Source: Xylanibacter rarus
GTDB taxonomy: Bacteria; Bacteroidota; Bacteroidia; Bacteroidales; Bacteroidaceae
Direction of reading: 5' to 3'
DNA length: 64,000 bases
NCBI RefSeq assembly: GCF_001275135.1
Contig: NZ_LFQU01000005.1
Span: 62,001-126,000 of the forward strand
Each line of letters starts with the position of its first letter. Position 1 is the first letter of the stretch. A model generated the notes under the pieces. It worked only from the letters and a program-made list of their open reading frames with translations, made no database searches and was not told where the DNA came from. The position numbers and the translations under genes are program-made. Below, piece after piece: positions 14,716 to 22,538 of the stretch.

Positions 14716-15186
14716 TTATTCAAACAATACTTTAATGCCACACGAACTGGCTACGTCAAGCTCCAGTTTGGCTCCCTTGCTCAGTTCCCAGTCCTTCAGC
14801 ATGTAGATATAGTCACAAGCCAGCAACAGGGCAATGTCGGCCCGCATGTGGGCTCTCCAATGAGCTTCATCCGGCAATCCGTTCCTGAAAGGGTTTACAG
14901 GATCATAGCCTTGTGCCATCAGTTTCTCCTCGGCACGGCTGAAGGCTTCCTTGCGCTCATTCATATCATAGTGCGCGATGGCTCCGCTGATGTACACTTT
15001 CCCGGCACCGGTCGCTTCACCACGTTGAAAAGCCTTGTGTCGTTCCCACCGTTCCGGAACCACCACACTGTAGTTGCACGATTGGCAGCAGCAGCCTTCT
15101 TCTTTCACCGGGAACGGATTGTATCCGTAGCCCTCATACTCTTTGCCGCAGATGCAGCACACTTTCTTTTCTTCTTTCTTTTCCAT
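14716..15186 (-). CDS. Zn-ribbon plus DUF4406 (deoxyribosyltransferase-like) protein
   Basis: 156 residues. Residues 10-40 carry two Cys pairs (VCCICGKEY and EEGCCCQSCNYS) forming a zinc ribbon. From about residue 64, KVYISGAIAHYDMNERKEAF, AEEKLMAQGYDPVNPFRN and RADIALLLACDYIYMLKDWE ... KGAKLELDVA are the motifs of DUF4406, a fold related to nucleoside 2-deoxyribosyltransferases. It may act on nucleotides or ADP-ribose-like ligands; DUF4406 function is unproven. Overlaps the upstream gene start-to-stop, in the early operon. Confidence 0.7.
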   Translation of the reverse strand: MEKKEEKKVCCICGKEYEGYGYNPFPVKEEGCCCQSCNYSVVVPERWERHKAFQRGEATGAGKVYISGAIAHYDMNERKEAFSRAEEKLMAQGYDPVNPFRNGLPDEAHWRAHMRADIALLLACDYIYMLKDWELSKGAKLELDVASSCGIKVLFE

Positions 15187-15407
15187 CACTTCAAATCTTT
15201 AATGTTTATTTGGCAGGACGGATGCCATACCTGAATATTCCGAGCAAACATCACATCCCTGGTTTCTATCACTACGTGTCCCTTTGTCTTGGCCCTGCGC
15301 AGACGGAGGTCGCTTTGTATGTTACGTTCTACCCAATCGTCCACCACGGCCTCCGCTTCCTGTTCTTTCAGGAGTATCTGGTACAGCTTATTCTCCCATT
15401 CCATCAT
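15186..15407 (-). CDS. Hypothetical early phage protein
   Basis: 73 residues: MMEWENKLYQILLKEQEAEAV, DDWVERNIQSDLRLRRAKTKG and a beta-like C-terminus (HVVIETRDVMFARNIQVWHP). No motif that I recognise. Overlaps the ATPase gene (15388) by 20 bases and the next gene by 4, which indicates tight coupling and suggests it may partner the ATPase. Confidence 0.5.
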   Translation of the reverse strand: MMEWENKLYQILLKEQEAEAVVDDWVERNIQSDLRLRRAKTKGHVVIETRDVMFARNIQVWHPSCQINIKDLK

Positions 15408-16050
15408 TCAAATAATCCTCCATATTATCGTCCTTCAATGTTTTGGCAGCACCTTCTTCCCATATCACGTAGGGCTCACCGGGCCGCTCCATAAAGCGGC
15501 TTTTGCACCAGGCTTTGAAACAGCTTACCATGATTTTCACATCGGCATCATATTCCACCTTGCGGGCGCTTCTACCTGCCGGATGAAGCCCCTCGGCATG
15601 GCTGATGAAGATAAACAGTTTCTTGGGATGACGTTCCTTGAACTCCTTGTAGGTTTTGTAGTTCAAGCCGCTGTATTGGAAGCTGTCGATAATCACGATT
15701 CCGGGACTGCCTCTGCGCCGTAACCGTTCCTCCAATTGCTCCATCGGTTCCCGGTCAAGGATAATCAGCTTCTTTTTCACTTCACCCATCTTGTGCCGTT
15801 TCAGGCTCATCTGGAACGACAAACCGGTACTTTCTTCCAAACTGTCATAAATTACGCGTCCGAAGCTACACAGGTACTTGGCCAGCTGCATCACAAAGCT
15901 GCTCTTACCGTTTCCGCTGGCTCCCCAAATAATCCACACGCCGCTCTTGGCCGGGTTGCCTATCGAGGTTTGCCAGTCCCCGGAAAACTCGAACCGGGGA
16001 ATCTTCATGTTCAGCACCTCACCGGGACTGTAGGCTCTCTTCAGTTTCAC
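15388..16050 (-). CDS. RecA/DnaB-type AAA ATPase
   Basis: 220 residues. Walker A GASGNGKSS (about residue 43-51), a signature region RVIYDSLEESTGLSFQMSL with a possible catalytic Glu, Walker B GIVIIDSFQYSG (about residue 116), and FIFISHAEGLHPAG as sensor-like strand. The single RecA-type domain resembles RadA/DnaB-like P-loop enzymes of Bacteroides transposable phages. It probably remodels DNA or loads proteins at the transpososome-to-replisome switch. That role is inferred from its place in the early replication operon. Confidence 0.7.
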   Translation of the reverse strand: MKLKRAYSPGEVLNMKIPRFEFSGDWQTSIGNPAKSGVWIIWGASGNGKSSFVMQLAKYLCSFGRVIYDSLEESTGLSFQMSLKRHKMGEVKKKLIILDREPMEQLEERLRRRGSPGIVIIDSFQYSGLNYKTYKEFKERHPKKLFIFISHAEGLHPAGRSARKVEYDADVKIMVSCFKAWCKSRFMERPGEPYVIWEEGAAKTLKDDNMEDYLNDGMGE

Positions 16051-16276
16051 GGTTACCTCCTTTCAATTCTTCAATAAGAGCATCAGCATAGTCCACAGCA
16101 AGTCTGGCAACTTGTTTTATAGACATTATACCTGATGAATTGCTTCTTACTACCGGAAGCATGCTTTTGGCAATTTCATATCTGCGCTGTTCCCAGTCTA
16201 TCTCATTCGCTTTTCTCATCTCGCGATGGATACCGATAACAGCATCCATCGCTTGCATTTCTATCTTGCTTATCAT
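16019..16276 (-). CDS. Hypothetical early phage protein
   Basis: 85 residues, helical: MISKIEMQAMDAVIGIHREM, ANEIDWEQRRYEIAKSM, SIKQVARLAVDYADALIEEL. It overlaps both neighbours (4 bases with the MuB-like gene, 32 with the ATPase). No family recognised; the coupling suggests an accessory factor in transposition or replication. Confidence 0.5.
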   Translation of the reverse strand: MISKIEMQAMDAVIGIHREMRKANEIDWEQRRYEIAKSMLPVVRSNSSGIMSIKQVARLAVDYADALIEELKGGNRETEESLQSR

Positions 16277-17154
16277 GCCTGCATCCTCCTTAATTTTTCG
16301 ATTTCGGTATATACGCGCCGCAAGCCGCCTCCGGTGCTATGAACAATCTTGGCAATGTCGGCACCGTCCGGGGCATTGATTTTTGCGACGATGGCAGCCT
16401 GTGCCTTCAGAAACTTTTCGCGTTCCTGCGCATCGTCCGGGGTCACCTTGCTGTAGGAGTCACCGTAGCGGCTCAACATTTCGGTATAGCCCACCTTCTT
16501 GCCTTCGATGGCGCGGTTGATCTTCTCCTTTAATCCGTCGGCACCCATCATATACCAGGCACAGCAGCGTTCCGTAGCGTTCCAAAGCGCCTTTAACTCC
16601 AGGAAGGCTTCATACTGCAGGTCCCCGGCTTCATCCAGGATAACCAGGGGCGTATCAATCGTGCGCAGGTAGGCCACCAGATCCTCATACACGTCGCTAT
16701 AGCGTCCGTTGCTGGTCACACCGAATTCCTTGGCAATGTAGCGTATCAGCTTCAGTTTGGTCTTCACCTGGCTGCAGTCCACATATACGGCGTGCTTGTG
16801 CTGCTTCACGTAAGCTTTCGCTGTAAAGGTCTTGCCGATATTGGGCATATCGCACAGGATGGCACTCAGCCCGCTTCCCTGGCACACTTCCAGCTGCTTG
16901 CTCACAAACACGTAGGTCGGGGTCTGTGCTGCCAGCCAAGGTATTTCTGTACGCAGTTGCACGCCTAATCTTCGGGCTATACCTACCCAGTTGGCATCAC
17001 TGACCTGCTTTTCATAATTGCCCCGCTTGATGGCATTGTAAACGCTGGGGGCTATGCCCAGTGCCGTGGCATGGCGGTTGTCACTGGGATAATTTTCACG
17101 GTCGGCGGCTATCGCTGCCACAATACGTTGCTTTACTTCATTTGTTATTTCCAT
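16273..17154 (-). CDS. MuB-like transposition ATPase
   Basis: 293 residues. An N-terminal helix-turn-helix (residues about 25-50, ATALGIAPSVYNAIKRGNYE) as in MuB, then an AAA+ core: P-loop DMPNIGKTF (102-110), Walker B VILDEAGD (171-178), and a C-terminal lid region. MuB binds target DNA in filaments and stimulates MuA strand transfer. The first Gly of the usual P-loop is Asp here; the GKT is kept. Lies 36 bases after the transposase gene, as A and B in Mu. Strong call by motifs and synteny. Confidence 0.85.
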   Translation of the reverse strand: MEITNEVKQRIVAAIAADRENYPSDNRHATALGIAPSVYNAIKRGNYEKQVSDANWVGIARRLGVQLRTEIPWLAAQTPTYVFVSKQLEVCQGSGLSAILCDMPNIGKTFTAKAYVKQHKHAVYVDCSQVKTKLKLIRYIAKEFGVTSNGRYSDVYEDLVAYLRTIDTPLVILDEAGDLQYEAFLELKALWNATERCCAWYMMGADGLKEKINRAIEGKKVGYTEMLSRYGDSYSKVTPDDAQEREKFLKAQAAIVAKINAPDGADIAKIVHSTGGGLRRVYTEIEKLRRMQA

Positions 17155-17190
17155 TTGAATGCTGTTTTAAATTCGTTCTAACGTCGTTAA

Positions 17191-19296
17191 TTATATCTTG
17201 GCTACTGCATCATGCTCGAAGGCACTGATGTCCATATAGGCTGAGTAATCTTCTTCCTCGGCTTGTGCAGGAAGGGGAACGGCTTCCGCCTGTACCTCTG
17301 TTATCAGCTTTGCTTCCTCTTTGGCAAGGATGCCCACACGCTTGATCTTGCCGTCCTTCATCATCTTGTCGAATTGAGCTACATACTTGGACTGTTCGGT
17401 ATAGGCTGCCTTGTCGTACTCGGTCTGCTCGGCTGTATTCTCATTGTAACGGGCTACGGGCTTGCAGGTGGCGATATATCGTCCGTTCTGGTAGATATAT
17501 ACCTCGTTGATGGTTCCGTCGGCATCGGGCAGATAATAGGCATCTACCTTGTAGTTCCTCGGCTCCAGCTTTTCGATGATTTCCGGGCTGGGCAGTCCGT
17601 ATTGGTTGTACATCACCGTGCAGTAGGTGTTCTGCCGGATGGTTGTTTCGGTGTGCTGTCCGATGAACCGGTAAAGAACGGCCTTGTCCCAAGGTGCAAG
17701 GTTCGGGTTCTGATGGGCGCAAAGCACATCCCAACGGCTCATGCCCGGATAGCGCTTTTGGTTGGGGTGAGGCTGTGCGTTGAAGGTCTCAATGGCGCGT
17801 ATATCATCGGCTACCAATTCTTCATAACTATAGGTCTTCACCTTGTAGGTGTTGTTCTTTTCGTCATACACCTTTTCTTCCTTCGGGCGGTTGGCCTCCA
17901 GCTTGGCATACCATCGGCCGATACCTACCTGCGTGCGTTTCTCCACACCGTATTTCTTTTCGCGGTTCTTGTGCTCGGCACGTTTTTCACGCGAGTTCCC
18001 GGGGTTACACCAGCGGATCAGGGGGAAGACGGTACCGGCTTGCATCAATCCGTCGGCAAAGTCGCTTACCAGGTGGTGTTCCACTTCTAACTCGGCGGGG
18101 ATATACATGCCGTTCCGGTCCAGGGTCTGGAACATGTTTCGCATGCAGTCTAAAAATAACTCGGTAGTCTTGTACCGGTTGTAGGCATATCCCACCACAG
18201 CACCGCTCACCACATCGTAGGCATAATAGGCTTTCACTCGGTTGCCATCCTTCATTGGGCGCGGCAGGTCGCGGTCGTCAAGAGAAACCTTACTCAAGGA
18301 ATATTCACCGATGCTGCGCAGATGATAAGGACGGTAGGCATTGTTGAAATCCCATTGGCTCATGTGCAGCTTACCGCGAAGGGCCTTGTTCTTGGGGTTG
18401 TTCAGGTAGTTGGCTACTGTGGCCGGGCTCAATACCAGCGGATTTCCATCCTTGTCGGTAAAGTCTGCCGGATTCAACACCTCGCCGGTTTCGGGGTCAT
18501 ATAGCTCCAGTTCTCCTTGCACAAATAGATTGTACTGTTCCCACACGGTGGTATTGAAGGGCTGCTCCGGTTGGGCATCGATGCTCAGCAGCAGGCGTTC
18601 AATGTCATAGGTCACTTTCCGGCGGTTCTGGTTCATGAACTTGCGGCTGATAAGGCTTTCATAGCCGTTGGCCTTGAAGTCATTCACACGCTTCTTGAAG
18701 CGGTTGGAACTGACAGGCAAGGTATGTCCGAACTCTGCTTGGTAGTAACTGATGGCTCCTGCCAGTTCGCCCCAGTTCACCGGCCCGGCCTTCATGGCCT
18801 TTCGCATAAACGTGGCATCCTCCATGGCACGCATCACTGCCTCAATTACCGAAGCGTTTACCGTATATTCTTGGATGTGTTCCGGTGGCAGTGTATCTCC
18901 GTTGTCAAAACGGAACCGGGTGTAAAATTCCCGGGCTTTCGCATCGATGTGGTAATGGCTGCCGAGCCAGTTTCTTATTACGTCTTCTTTCATATCTCCG
19001 TATTTTAGTTTTATCCTTTCCTGAAACCGTAGGGGCATGGTGGCTATTTCTACCAAAACGTAACCTCCCAGACCTCTTCCGGATCGAACTACATTGATTT
19101 TCTCCTTTGCCGCTAACTTCTTGTAATTGGGTATCGACATGATGGGAGCAAGTTCTTCTTCGGAAAGAGTGGAAGGATGAACTCCTTTCAGCGTGCGGCT
19201 TCTGCTGTAGTCTGCCTTTCCGTTCACCATCACCGGTCGGTCATCGTAAGTCAGGTCATTGTAGGATATGCACAATATCTTTCCATAATACTCCAT
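17191..19296 (-). CDS. MuA-like DDE transposase
   Basis: 701 residues, close to MuA's length. N-terminal end-binding helical domains (about 1-240), then the RNase H-like core: first acid in VSLDDRDLPRP (Asp340/341), AYYAYDVVSGAVVGYAYNR beta strands, an ELEVEHHLV segment where the second acid is expected, and CNPGNSREKRAEHKNREKKY with the last Glu (Glu441). The C-terminal part (660-701) is acidic and may contact MuB. It cuts and joins phage ends for integration and replicative transposition. The middle acid seems to be Glu rather than Asp, which deserves alignment. Confidence 0.88.
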   Translation of the reverse strand: MEYYGKILCISYNDLTYDDRPVMVNGKADYSRSRTLKGVHPSTLSEEELAPIMSIPNYKKLAAKEKINVVRSGRGLGGYVLVEIATMPLRFQERIKLKYGDMKEDVIRNWLGSHYHIDAKAREFYTRFRFDNGDTLPPEHIQEYTVNASVIEAVMRAMEDATFMRKAMKAGPVNWGELAGAISYYQAEFGHTLPVSSNRFKKRVNDFKANGYESLISRKFMNQNRRKVTYDIERLLLSIDAQPEQPFNTTVWEQYNLFVQGELELYDPETGEVLNPADFTDKDGNPLVLSPATVANYLNNPKNKALRGKLHMSQWDFNNAYRPYHLRSIGEYSLSKVSLDDRDLPRPMKDGNRVKAYYAYDVVSGAVVGYAYNRYKTTELFLDCMRNMFQTLDRNGMYIPAELEVEHHLVSDFADGLMQAGTVFPLIRWCNPGNSREKRAEHKNREKKYGVEKRTQVGIGRWYAKLEANRPKEEKVYDEKNNTYKVKTYSYEELVADDIRAIETFNAQPHPNQKRYPGMSRWDVLCAHQNPNLAPWDKAVLYRFIGQHTETTIRQNTYCTVMYNQYGLPSPEIIEKLEPRNYKVDAYYLPDADGTINEVYIYQNGRYIATCKPVARYNENTAEQTEYDKAAYTEQSKYVAQFDKMMKDGKIKRVGILAKEEAKLITEVQAEAVPLPAQAEEEDYSAYMDISAFEHDAVAKI

Positions 19297-19307
19297 TTCA
19301 TTTCTAT

Positions 19308-19688
19308 TTATAAGGCAGATGCCATCTGTTGGGTCTCGTGCTGCAGCTGCATGAAATCCGATACAAATTCACATTGGTAGGTTTCAGTCCGTTTTCCGTC
19401 CACGTACACATCCACATCATTGGTCTTTCTGTGGACCACGAGTTTTACACGGGGACCGAAAGTGCAGGTCATGGTCTTCTCGCACTCCTCGAAGGTGGTT
19501 TCGCAGTTCGGGATGAAGTTCCCGTCAGTCAGTTTGCCGCCTCGCTTCAGGGCAAGAGTGCGTATCCGGCGCGCCTGATCGCTGTCACGGACAAAATTCA
19601 GTGCTTGCCACACAGCCTGACGGCTGCATCCGAATGTCTTCATCAAGAAGGTCTTGGTCTCGTTATCTGTCAAAATCTGCTTTCTCAT
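19308..19688 (-). CDS. Early DNA-binding protein (Ner-like position)
   Basis: About 126 residues from ATG 19688 (MRKQILTDNETKTFLMKTFG); the frame opens at 19733. Residues about 10-40 (ETKTFLMKTFGCSRQAVWQALNFVR) form a helix-turn-helix. The C-terminal half is beta-rich (RVKLVVHRKTNDVDVYVDGKR). Its position, just before the transposase on the early transcript, is that of Ner in Mu, a negative regulator of early transcription. Family not certain; the function follows from the HTH and position. Confidence 0.55.
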   Translation of the reverse strand: MRKQILTDNETKTFLMKTFGCSRQAVWQALNFVRDSDQARRIRTLALKRGGKLTDGNFIPNCETTFEECEKTMTCTFGPRVKLVVHRKTNDVDVYVDGKRTETYQCEFVSDFMQLQHETQQMASAL

Positions 19689-19749
19689 ATCGTCATACTT
19701 TTTAATCGTTATCGTTCGTTCAAAGGTTTTCAACGGCTTCCGCTATTTC

Positions 19750-20016
19750 CTAATCACCCGTCAGTATTTCATGAAGGCGTGTCCCTTTCTGCAGTTCTTC
19801 GACCAGCACCTGCATCGCTTCCTCACACACACAGCTCACATTCTCTATCACCCGGTAGGCATCCGAGTTGCTTATCTCATCCTCCGTCATGAATTGTCCA
19901 GCCAGCTCCATCGCCTGGTCGGCAATATTCTGCGTATGTGCCGTACTGCCTATCATCGTGCGCAACTTCTGTTTGAACAGACTCTCTGCTGTTCTCGGAT
20001 TGAAATTCTTTGCCAT
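19750..20016 (-). CDS. Hypothetical early phage protein
   Basis: 88 residues, helical and acidic (MAKNFNPRTAESLFKQKLRT, IADQAMELAGQFMTEDEISN, CEEAMQVLVEELQKGTRLH). No motif recognised. It begins 27 bases after the 3' end of a tRNA-like sequence and is separated from the HTH gene by about 60 bases. Confidence 0.5.
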   Translation of the reverse strand: MAKNFNPRTAESLFKQKLRTMIGSTAHTQNIADQAMELAGQFMTEDEISNSDAYRVIENVSCVCEEAMQVLVEELQKGTRLHEILTGD

Positions 20017-20043
20017 AACTCTAAATTTTAAAAGTTTATATCG

Positions 20044-20126
20044 TGGGGCGCGGGGAATCGAACCCCGACGGCTTTCTACGCTTTCTTATTTCGATTTACC
20101 AACTCTCCGGCCGTGCCTGCCGCCCC
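20044..20126 (-). tRNA. tRNA-like sequence; T-arm and acceptor intact, other arms poor
   Basis: Read leftward, the 3' part has a perfect T stem-loop (CGGGG-TTCGATT-CCCCG) followed by CGCCCCA, and GGGGCG 80 bases upstream pairs with CGCCCC to close an acceptor. A D-loop-like AGTTGGTAAA is present. The D stem and an anticodon stem cannot be drawn convincingly and the outermost acceptor pair is A-A. It fills the only noncoding gap in the early operon. It may be a degenerate tRNA, a tRNA-like RNA, or a relic; I cannot assign an anticodon. Confidence 0.35.
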
Positions 20127-20161
20127 TGCCCGTCTTTCCGGGCTGCCAGTTATCCGGCAAT

Positions 20162-20554
20162 CTATTTGCCTTGTTCTTCTATCATCGAAAGGACAACCAT
20201 CCTGTCTTCATCCCAAAGCGGAAGCCCCAATTCAATGGTCCGTTTCACCACTTCCATCTCACCGACCAGCCCTACCGCTTCTTTGCGGAAATCGGTATCG
20301 TCATACGCATGTGCCTTGCCAATCAGAAAATCGGTCAGGTTGTCGATAACTTCCTTTTGACGTTCACATTTCATTTCATAGTTCAGCACTCGCACATGAA
20401 CATCGCGGATAATCCGGCTGTCCCCATGTTTCTTGAAATCTTTGCAGAACTCATCCTTGTTCATCGAAGTGTTCAGATAAACCGCATGGATGTAATCAAA
20501 ATCCTCTGCTGTAGGGGTTATCCCCGTCCGTTCCATAAATTCTTGCTGTGTCAT
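20162..20554 (-). CDS. Hypothetical early phage protein
   Basis: 130 residues, MTQQEFMERTGITPTAEDFD then helical (NYEMKCERQKEVIDNLTDFL) and ending MVVLSMIEEQGK. I recall similar proteins in Bacteroides mobile elements without known function. Second gene of the early operon. The N-terminal TGITPTAEDFDYIHAVYLNT pattern could be a small interaction domain. Soluble, no signal peptide. Confidence 0.5.
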   Translation of the reverse strand: MTQQEFMERTGITPTAEDFDYIHAVYLNTSMNKDEFCKDFKKHGDSRIIRDVHVRVLNYEMKCERQKEVIDNLTDFLIGKAHAYDDTDFRKEAVGLVGEMEVVKRTIELGLPLWDEDRMVVLSMIEEQGK

Positions 20555-20575
20555 AAACTCACTTATTTTATTGTA

Positions 20576-20791
20576 TTATTCTGCATCTTCAATTTTGAAA
20601 GAAAAGCACTTATCCGCCAATACTCTTTTTACAAAGTCTAAGTCGTATCTATCAGCTGAAAAGAAAACTGCCTGATAATCTACACTGGGATAAGCCTTGA
20701 TTGCTGTTGTATCTACCATCTTCTTGACCAGTCCGTAAAGAGCTTCGGCGGTCTCGGCTGTTGCTTGAGCTATAATTACTTTTGCTTTCAT
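20576..20791 (-). CDS. Hypothetical first early phage protein
   Basis: 71 residues, MKAKVIIAQATAETAEALYG with alternating strands (AVFFSADRYDLDFVKRVLAD). It is the first gene of the leftward early operon, about 80 bases after a good TTTG-N19-TATATTTG promoter. First early genes are under direct repressor control. Family not recognised. Confidence 0.45.
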   Translation of the reverse strand: MKAKVIIAQATAETAEALYGLVKKMVDTTAIKAYPSVDYQAVFFSADRYDLDFVKRVLADKCFSFKIEDAE

Positions 20792-20833
20792 TTTCTTTAA
20801 TCCTTAAAATTCGCTAATCACACGCCTTTTTTG

Positions 20834-20841
20834 TATATTTG
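20834..20841 (+). promoter_or_regulatory. Candidate -7 element of the repressor gene
   Basis: TATATTTG matches the Bacteroidales TAnnTTTG -7 element, 66 bases before the repressor ATG. No clear TTTG -33 element lies at the usual distance, so this promoter would be weaker than the opposing early promoter or depend on activation. Confidence 0.45.
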
Positions 20842-20847
20842 GCGCGC

Positions 20848-20864
20848 TGTTTACATCTTAAACA
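20848..20864. promoter_or_regulatory. Candidate repressor operator
   Basis: TGTTTA-catct-TAAACA is an inverted repeat with 6-base arms placed between the divergent -7 elements of the repressor and early genes. A repressor bound here would cover both start regions, giving control of lysogeny and autoregulation. The symmetry is seen; binding is inferred. Confidence 0.5.
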
Positions 20865-20869
20865 CGCTG

Positions 20870-20900
20870 CAAATATATAGAATTATTTCAATACATCAAA
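20870..20900 (-). promoter_or_regulatory. Early leftward promoter
   Basis: On the minus strand TTTG (20900-20897), a 19-base spacer and TATATTTG (20877-20870) match the Bacteroidales consensus TTTG-N19-TAnnTTTG exactly. It faces the transposase operon and lies beside the operator palindrome. Confidence 0.7.
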
Positions 20901-20906
20901 ATAAAT

Positions 20907-21611
20907 ATGGAAGAAAATCAATATAAGGATATGAATTTTATAGAAAGACTTCAATATTTCATGGAGAAAAAGGGCATAAATGACAATCAAATGACTGTTA
21001 ATGCCGGTCTTTCTGTTGGACTTATTGGGAAAGCAAAGGTGTCTGGCAAAGGCATGAGCTCAATGAATATTGAAAAAATTCTATTAGCCTATCCGGAATT
21101 ATCTGCCGATTGGTTACTTACTGGTGCAGGAAGCATGTTGAAAGATGATTTGAACGGCATTAAAACAATAGACGAAGCAAATTCTTCGACTCTGCCTACC
21201 ACATCTATGAACCCATCCATCGGTACACCATACTACGATGTGGACTTTATCGGGGGCTTTGATGAAGTGTTTAATTCACAGGTAAACATACCTGCCACCA
21301 ACATTGTAATAAGGGGATTCGAAAAAGCCAGCCTTTGGTGCAATGTCACCGGGCACTCCATGGAACCCAAAATAAACCATGGCGACATCATTGCCCTGCA
21401 CCAATGCACACTCAACGACATCCAATATGGCGAAATCTATGCAGTGGTGTTGGATACCATCCGCACCATTAAAATCCTCCGCAGGTCGCCGGATCCGGAC
21501 AAGCTGCGCTTCATCCCCATCAACACCAATGACTACGATGAACAGGAATTCGACAAATCACGCATCATCAATGTCTTTGAAGTAATCGGAAGTATCAGCA
21601 AGTTCTTCTAA
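20907..21611 (+). CDS. CI-like repressor with S24/LexA-type peptidase domain
   Basis: 234 residues (ATG 20907; the internal ATG 20931 also fits). Residues about 10-60 are an HTH domain (FIERLQYFMEKKGINDNQMT). Residues about 105-234 are the S24 fold, with the Ser/Lys pair: Ser151 in GHSMEPKINHGDII and Lys189 in TIRTIKILRR. Such repressors keep the prophage silent and can lose activity through RecA-stimulated self-cleavage, so SOS induction is plausible. It is divergent from the early operon across the operator and is the outermost regulatory gene, as c is in Mu. Confidence 0.85.
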   Translation: MEENQYKDMNFIERLQYFMEKKGINDNQMTVNAGLSVGLIGKAKVSGKGMSSMNIEKILLAYPELSADWLLTGAGSMLKDDLNGIKTIDEANSSTLPTTSMNPSIGTPYYDVDFIGGFDEVFNSQVNIPATNIVIRGFEKASLWCNVTGHSMEPKINHGDIIALHQCTLNDIQYGEIYAVVLDTIRTIKILRRSPDPDKLRFIPINTNDYDEQEFDKSRIINVFEVIGSISKFF

Positions 21612-21749
21612 GTGGTACACGCATGCCTCCTACAGAAGGCTAAAAAAGGACGCACGCACACACTTTTGAAGGAATTTACCTGAAGCAAACTCGTAAATAC
21701 ACTGTAAATCAAAGGATTTATTTTATTATAATAAGGTATATCACACAAA

Positions 21750-21794
21750 CAAGTGTCGTTTTTCCTCTCTGAAAACAGAGAAAAACGGCACTTG
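21750..21794 (+). terminator. Long hairpin after the repressor gene
   Basis: CAAGTGtCGTTTTTC ... and its near-perfect complement form a stem of about 20 pairs with a GAAAAC-type loop, 139 bases past the repressor stop. It would end the repressor transcript before the phage-end region. Confidence 0.65.
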
Positions 21795-21849
21795 CTTTCA
21801 TTTATAACATAGTTTCCTATTTCGGGCGTACCCTCTGAGAACTGAAAAA

Positions 21850-21920
21850 GTAACCCCTAAAGTAACCCCTAACTTAAAGAAGTAGTAACCCCTAACAGTA
21901 ACCCCAATAGTAACCCCTAA
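21850..21920. repeat. Five direct repeats of GTAACCCCTAA
   Basis: Copies start at 21850, 21862, 21885, 21898 (GTAACCCCAA) and 21910. Start-to-start spacing is 12, 23, 13 and 12 bases, about one or two helical turns, so a protein would bind all copies on one face. In a Mu-like phage this is expected for transposase, repressor or enhancer sites near the left end. The stretch 21612-22019 holds no gene, only this array and two hairpins. Confidence 0.7.
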
Positions 21921-21945
21921 CCAAATAAAACCAACCGTAGGGGCA

Positions 21946-21970
21946 TAAAAAAAGGGAGCCATAAGCTCCC
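21946..21970 (-). terminator. Terminator of the phage-end gene
   Basis: On the minus strand GGGAGC-ttatg-GCTCCC is followed directly by seven T residues, 50 bases after the stop of the 80-residue leftward gene. Confidence 0.75.
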
Positions 21971-22019
21971 CAATCAGCATTCAAAGAAATAACGCCTACA
22001 AGCCTTTCTAACGGCGCTA

Positions 22020-22262
22020 TTATATCGTTCTAACCATTCCCTTACTACCACCCGAGATGAGCGTAGATTGCTTAATTATAGCCTTTTTCGTGCATATTGT
22101 GCCGTTACCAGACAGCCCGGCATGAAGCAGGTAATTCTTGGTTGCCCCCACCTGATCTGCCGTCAGAACCGTATAAACAGCCGATATACTGCTGAAATAC
22201 CAATCTTTCTGCTTCGTCCCGTCTATTTTATGCAGCAAATGCACATGAATCACTTTTGCCAT
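22020..22262 (-). CDS. Small conserved phage-end protein
   Basis: 80 residues from ATG 22262 (MAKVIHVHLLHKIDGTKQKD); the longer open frame from 22343 begins with unlikely sequence. The core DWYFSSISAVYTVLTADQVG then ATKNYLLHAGLSGNGTIC and KKAIIKQSTLI looks like a small alpha/beta, possibly DNA-binding, protein. I recall close relatives scattered in Bacteroides mobile elements, without function. It is the outermost phage gene, lying between the repressor's repeats and the end sites, with its own terminator. Confidence 0.6.
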   Translation of the reverse strand: MAKVIHVHLLHKIDGTKQKDWYFSSISAVYTVLTADQVGATKNYLLHAGLSGNGTICTKKAIIKQSTLISGGSKGMVRTI

Positions 22263-22348
22263 ATTCGTTTCTATTATGCTGCAAATATACCAAATAATAC
22301 TTATTTGGAAGAATTTTAAGGCAACATCTTTAAAAATAGGCACAAAAA

Positions 22349-22421
22349 AACGGCCACACAGCCGTTCACACCATCATATAACAAAATCCATCAACCCAGC
22401 CATAAAACGGCCACACAGCCG
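22349..22421. repeat. Two copies of CGGCCACACAGCCG
   Basis: The unit occurs at about 22351 and 22408. Each copy is itself a small hairpin (CGGC-cacaca-GCCG) preceded by A runs, so on the minus strand each resembles a weak terminator. They insulate the phage-end gene from host transcription or are protein sites; no gene is seen in 22263-22626. Confidence 0.5.
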
Positions 22422-22538
22422 AAAATAAAACCCTTCCAGGCCGTTTTAGCCCCATCTGCAAGCCCGATGTAAAGCAATCCCCCGAATATCCGAAGAAAAG
22501 CCCCTCAAACGTAAAGCAGATGTAAGCCATGTAAAGAG

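Noticed and set aside
21850-21920. CRISPR array
   Set aside because: Repeats are only 11 bases with 1-12 base spacers and no cas genes; they look like protein-binding sites.
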